A stretch of DNA of 64,000 nt from Ampullaceana balthica (lineage: Eukaryota; Mollusca; Gastropoda; Lymnaeidae). The stretch lies in assembly GCA_944989445.1 (NCBI GenBank), contig CALYLW010001093.1:62001-126000 (forward strand), given 5' to 3'. The notes below the pieces were generated by a model. That model saw nothing but the letters and a program-made list of their open reading frames with translations. It searched no databases and had not been told where the DNA came from. Positions 27,701-33,700 of this stretch are shown here, piece after piece. Both the position numbers and the translations under genes were made by a program. Within the stretch, counting starts at the first letter, position 1; every line of letters starts with the position of its first letter.

Positions 27701-30700
27701 GCCTGAATTTTTTCCTTTATGCTAATGCTTTCGAATGTTTTTTTTTATTATTTGACCATATTTCAGAGCACAAAGGAGAGAAACCTCCCATTTCGACTCT
27801 AGCTACATCAACTAACCATGTAGCTCGTTTGAAAGGTCTAGACATTTTTCTTTAGCTTAAAAATTAATTTACTAAAGTAACTATGTAGTGTTTTCAGTGA
27901 TTAATTGGAACTTTTTTTGCATGTTTTGTGATCTCCTACCATAATTGTGCCAGATTTTTAACCACTTTCTTTAGGTTTGGTGCTTTTTTATTTTTCTTGC
28001 TTTTTAATCTAACAACAATAATTGATATTTTTTAATTTGCTTTTAAAATATTCAACAATTTTTAACAATCCTTTGTAAAAGTCTCTATGAACATTTCTAA
28101 GGTAAATGACAAATTCTGTGAAAAGCTAAGGAAAACAATTTTGACTTGTATAAGCTTAGGACTCAATAATCTTCTCTATAGAAGCAGCATCTTTAATAGA
28201 TAAGATAAGTTGTCCATAATTATTTAGATATTAAATAATATTGATGATTTAGTAAAAATGTATGATGAAAACTGATGAAATAGTGTTGTAATATGAAACC
28301 AAGGGGACAAAAAGATTGATATTATAAGTCATCAAACATATTTATTTACACTCCTTTTTGTGTTAAGTAAACTTTTTAATAAATATAAAGATGAGATACA
28401 TAATTTGAGCTTATATGAAGATTATAAAACAATTCCCCCTGTATTTTCACATTGATTTTCAATGAGTCATTCTACAGGTAACCAATTTAATTTCTAAATT
28501 CTTAACTTATTTCTGACTTTCACATCAAGTGCATAATGTAAATAACTTGTTTTTCAGCCACTAATTAAGCAACTTCTTTTAAAGAATTCTTTCGGTCTTG
28601 TGCAACAAGTGAAAAATTTGGATTTATCTTTTCAGTTTAGCAATAGAGTTGGGCTTTAAGTTTAAACTGAAAAGGGTGCAGCAAAGCTTTTTATGTCTAG
28701 TGTGATTTCTGTTTCCTGCCTTCACCAATTACAAATGAAACAAATGATAGTGCTTTGGGGCCGTCCATAAATTACGTCACGCTCCAGAGTGGGGGAGGGG
28801 GTGTAAGAAAGTGTGACAGTTTGTGATAGGGGGAGGGGGGGGGTCCGGCCATGTGTGATGTCACTGTATTTTATATTAAATTTTAATTATTTTGTTAATA
28901 AAAAAAACATTTTTTGTTCGAAAGTGTGATGTACTTTGGATAGGGGGGGGGGAGGAGTACAAGATTTGTGACGGGGGATGGGGAAGTAAAAAATTTTCAA
29001 AAATAGCGTGACATACTTAATGGACAGCCACTTTGACTAGAAGTGGAAATATAATATTCTCATTTACAAGGACTTGCCTTATTACAATCACACCAATAGA
29101 AAGGTATAATTTTATTATAAATTCTTAAGAAAACTTGTTTTGGGTTCACGGCTTATGGTTGATTTTTATTAGTTGCATAATAGCACTGTTAGACTTTAGA
29201 TTATTTTTTTAAAGAAATTCTCAGTAAAAGGTTGGTGTAAATTGTCTCAACAGTAATTTAATATTAAAGAATCAATTTAAGAAACTTGAATATTCTAGAT
29301 CATATCACTTATAATAATTTCTACTGTTCTGCTAAAAGAAATTTATGATCCTCTTATGCCTAATAAAAACACATGTTAAAAGAAAGGAGGTTTATTTTTG
29401 GGGTGTACCCGATTCAAATTTTTATGAAGTGAAATCGAGCCAGAGCCGAATTTGTAAAAATAGCCAGATTCCGGAATCGCCAGAGCCAAAATCTGGTACA
29501 CCCCTAGTTTTTTAAAGATTTTAATTGTAATTAAAAAAGTATTGTTTTTAAAGTCTTAAATTCTAAAGCTTTCAAGTTTTAGACAGTAATATTAAAACAA
29601 TGAAAATGACACAATAATGCAATAATAAGTGAGCACTGTAATTCTTTTCTATAAATTTAAAAAAATTACTGTTACCAAATAAGTAAGAGAGTGTGTGCCT
29701 GTAGTTTTTGTGTGTGTGTGGGTGTATATCTTCATGTTTACATTTATTTCCTTTCCAGTAGCCAAACTTGTTTTAAAAAGGTTTAATTCTTTTTTGTGTG
29801 CACCTTTCCCTGTTAGATATTGTAAAAAAATAAGTTTTCCTTTTTTATATTTCTATTTTCAGAAATAACTTGCTTTTTTCTCTTCTTTTAAATCATTGTC
29901 CTTAGTCTCTTTATTTAAAAAAGTATAAAATACTTAATGACATGTAAAAATATTCAATAATGAAATGATGTTCAACTTTTGTTTTTTCTATTGTGGCTGA
30001 TAGATATGATTTTTATGTCTACGTTTTTCTAATTTTTTTTTCACAATGTCATTGAGTTACTGATTTGTTCAATCTATTTTAACCCTTAGGTCTTTCGGAT
30101 ATTCCTGATGGATACCAAGGTTCCTCAGGAATCAGCTCACGGGAGTCCACTCCGTTAAGTGCCCAGGCAGAGGTGACCACCAAGTTTGCCCAACTTAAGT
30201 CTGACCTCCATATACTTCGAAGACAGCAACAGCTCAATATGGAGGCCATGAGAGATGAGTTTACGGCAGCTTTTACCAAAATAAAGGTAGTTTTCACTTA
30301 AAAAGAATGCCATTTTGTTATCGTGGCACAAAATATAAAAGGCAAAAAATGTCAAGAGTTTAAAAAAAGCCATACAGAATTAAACAATAATATATTTTAT
30401 AATTTCTTAGATTCTTTTAGTTTCTTTTTAAATTTTCAATGGTTGGAAGAAAAAAAAATTTGAGGGCTATAGGAAAGCTGGCTTTGTAAATATATTATGA
30501 GAGCAGCCCTAATTAAAATAACAATAACATTTAATTAAAATTTCTTTTGAAAATTGAAATTGATTCAGATTTATAATTATTTCTGAAAAAATAATACTTT
30601 TTTCTTCAGAAAGTTATTTCGACATTACCTCTGGCTGAAAACCAGGTAAACTTTCACAAACGCAATGAACTAACTTTAGCCAAAAGTTCATACAAACAGA

Positions 30701-33700
30701 ATAAAGAGCAAGTTAACAAGGAACTCAGGTGAATAATCCTAAGATTCACTCTTTTAAAATTTACATTCTTAGATCATTGAAATTAATTCCAATTTCAAGA
30801 AAACCATTAAGATTCATATTGAAAATGTTGCTAGTTTGAATAACATTCATGCTATAAGAAAATTTAAGTGCGAAGATCAGTGAAATATTCTCAAAATGAT
30901 TTCAATATTTGTTTGGAAAAATGAATTCATTAAAGAAATGACATTTTAAATGTGATTCTTGATTAGTTCTAAATGAAGCTTTGCAGCAGTAGAAATATTA
31001 CTATACAATATCATTAATTTTACAGTGACCTTGAGGCTAGCGTTGAAGAGCTCCGAACTGATGTTATATCAAGGCAGTGCCGTGTTAACAGTTCCGATGT
31101 GGAAGGCATGGCATTATTGCTAAGCAATGTGACCAAGTCACTTGCTGACCTTAAGGGTATTTATGATTTCATTAAATAACATTTTGTTTTCTTTTTAAAA
31201 AAATCAATGGATGTACAATTTAGCGAGCTGGTTGGTGTTTAATTCAGCTTAACTCTTTTTCTCCGGAACAACGCTGCCATCGTTGATTTTAAACTGACGT
31301 TTTTGATGGATCAACGCTGGCATCGTTGATTTATGAAAACTGAATTGTTTCGTTTCTTTCCTGAACTATTAAACGAAAATTAGTTTTAATGTAATCTAGA
31401 ATGATTTCCCTTGAATAAAAGAGTCGGAAATTCTATGTTTGAATGTATTTTCACCACAAAAGAAGCGTTTGAAAGGCTTGTTTTTATTTTCGTTTTTACG
31501 TTTGTTTACAACACCAAACATGGATATTCAACCAAGGCATCTGGTAATCGATCTAATATTATTTTAAATAATACGATGATGCACAAGAAAAAGGTATTCT
31601 TTTAAATTATGATTTACATAGTAATTTTAGATTTCCGATGAATCATACGCTTAGTACTAGTAGTTGGAGTGAAATTGTGACAATGAAGTTGACAAGTCAT
31701 CTGTTGATAAACAACAAGCCCCTCCCCCTGTCAAATGCCATGATGAACTGATAATATTTCTACTACAAATAATAATATAGACAATGTAGAGTCTAATTTG
31801 AAAGCTGCTAAACTTTTTCACTAAAGTTAAGTGCCATTTTAAATAAAATTAAAAATAATTTCTAGTTGCAATACACAGTATAGCTTCCAGTTCCATTGTA
31901 AACATTTCAATATTCCAATTATTTTCCTGTATGGGTGACCATGGATATAGAGCTCTAATTTTTTATTTGTTTGTTTTTTTAATGTGACATTATTTCTGTT
32001 TGCTGTAAATATGAATATAGTTCAGATAAAACACCATTTTATTACATTTTGGATAAAAATCTAAATTTTTGTGACTTTGAAAGTGGTTTTGTAAAACAAA
32101 TGTGGTTTTTTATATTATTATTATTTTTTTTTCCACTAAAACAAAATCATATAATTTTATTAAAATAAAGTTATGAGTCTGCAATGCCTGAAAACTTCAT
32201 TCTTTTCCCTTTAATTCAATACCAAATATATCATTATCTGCTAAATAATAAAAAAAAGTTATTAACATTTTAAGTTAGCATGGTAGCCCGCGACAAATTT
32301 CCAGAATAGATAATTCCGTCAGAATGAGGAAAATAATTCCGGAGAAAAAGCGTTAAGTAAGCTTTTATTTTAATATACCCCATTTGAAGATTGTCAATAT
32401 TTCATCAGTAATTCTAAATTATTATTAATGACTTTTATATATATATATATATATATATCGCAGGACACATGCTTTGTCTAAAGCTGGTTTCTTAAAATTT
32501 GATTGTTTTTCAGCTCGATTTCCTGAACTTCATGGTCAGATGAAAGCTGTCATGGATGCAGAAATGAGAGTGGTGGTGTCAGAAGAAAAGTAAATAGAAT
32601 TTTTCACACCTTGTGTTTGAATATTTTCAAAAACTAATTATTTCAATACATATTAAATGTTTAAATAATGATTTTTAAAAAAGAAATATGATACATACAT
32701 TTTTAAAAAAATGATGTTGTTACAACAAAGAATGGTGAAAAGTTTTGGTCAGGACCTGTAAGAAGGTGGTCAGTCTGCCTCTGGACCAGGGAAAGGGAAT
32801 TAATTGTTTGGATGAATTAGATCTAAACTATGACTTTAATGTAGTGAAGACATTTGAGATAGGACAAATGAAATTAATCTAAACAATAATGAATGGCACA
32901 CACCCTTGGCCTATTGTTTATATCAGAAAACCTTTGAGGTAGTTTTTCAGTTATTTTCAACTTGTTAAAAGGAAAAAAAATTTCATTGAACTGATATTCA
33001 GTAGTGCATTATGAATGTAATTTTTTTGGTTAAAATTTGATTGTAACAATTTAAAACTGGGACAATATGAACAAAAGACATTCTTAAAGTATTTATAGCA
33101 CACGTGCCAACCAACCATGTCATGAAAGTCAAGTTTATTATGTTGTTTACATTCCAAGGTTTCTGAAAGAAGAACCACCTGAAATAGAAAATTCCCTCAA
33201 AAGGTGCAAGAAACTGACTGGAACTCTCTACACTCTCAAGAGGTAAAGATTTTGTAACTAAAAATACCAGTCTATTTACTTGTTATTTTTATAGGTTTTA
33301 GATTTTGAAAACTCCAACCATAGAAATCAACTAAAATGACAGTAAAGTATGTTACAGTAAAAGTCCGATAATCCGGCATCCAACAGTCAGGAATGCCCGA
33401 TAGTCCGAATGCCCGATAGTCCGCTTCACTCCGGAAAATTGTAAAAAATTTGGTTTTCTCCAAAAGTGTGTCTTTAAAGCAAATAAAAACGCTTGAGAGC
33501 TATTCGGAAGTTTTCGGGGTAGTTCTGGGAAGCGCTCGGTATTGTTCGGAAACAATTAGCGGCCGGCTAGTCTCAGCTGTCACAACAAATACAGGTGCAG
33601 TGCAGCACAGATAATCAATCACGAAGCGTCTCGCCATTTTTTTGTGCTTTGTTGTTTTGTGTCCTTTCACATCGCAGTAAACTGTCTCAGTACTCTCTAC

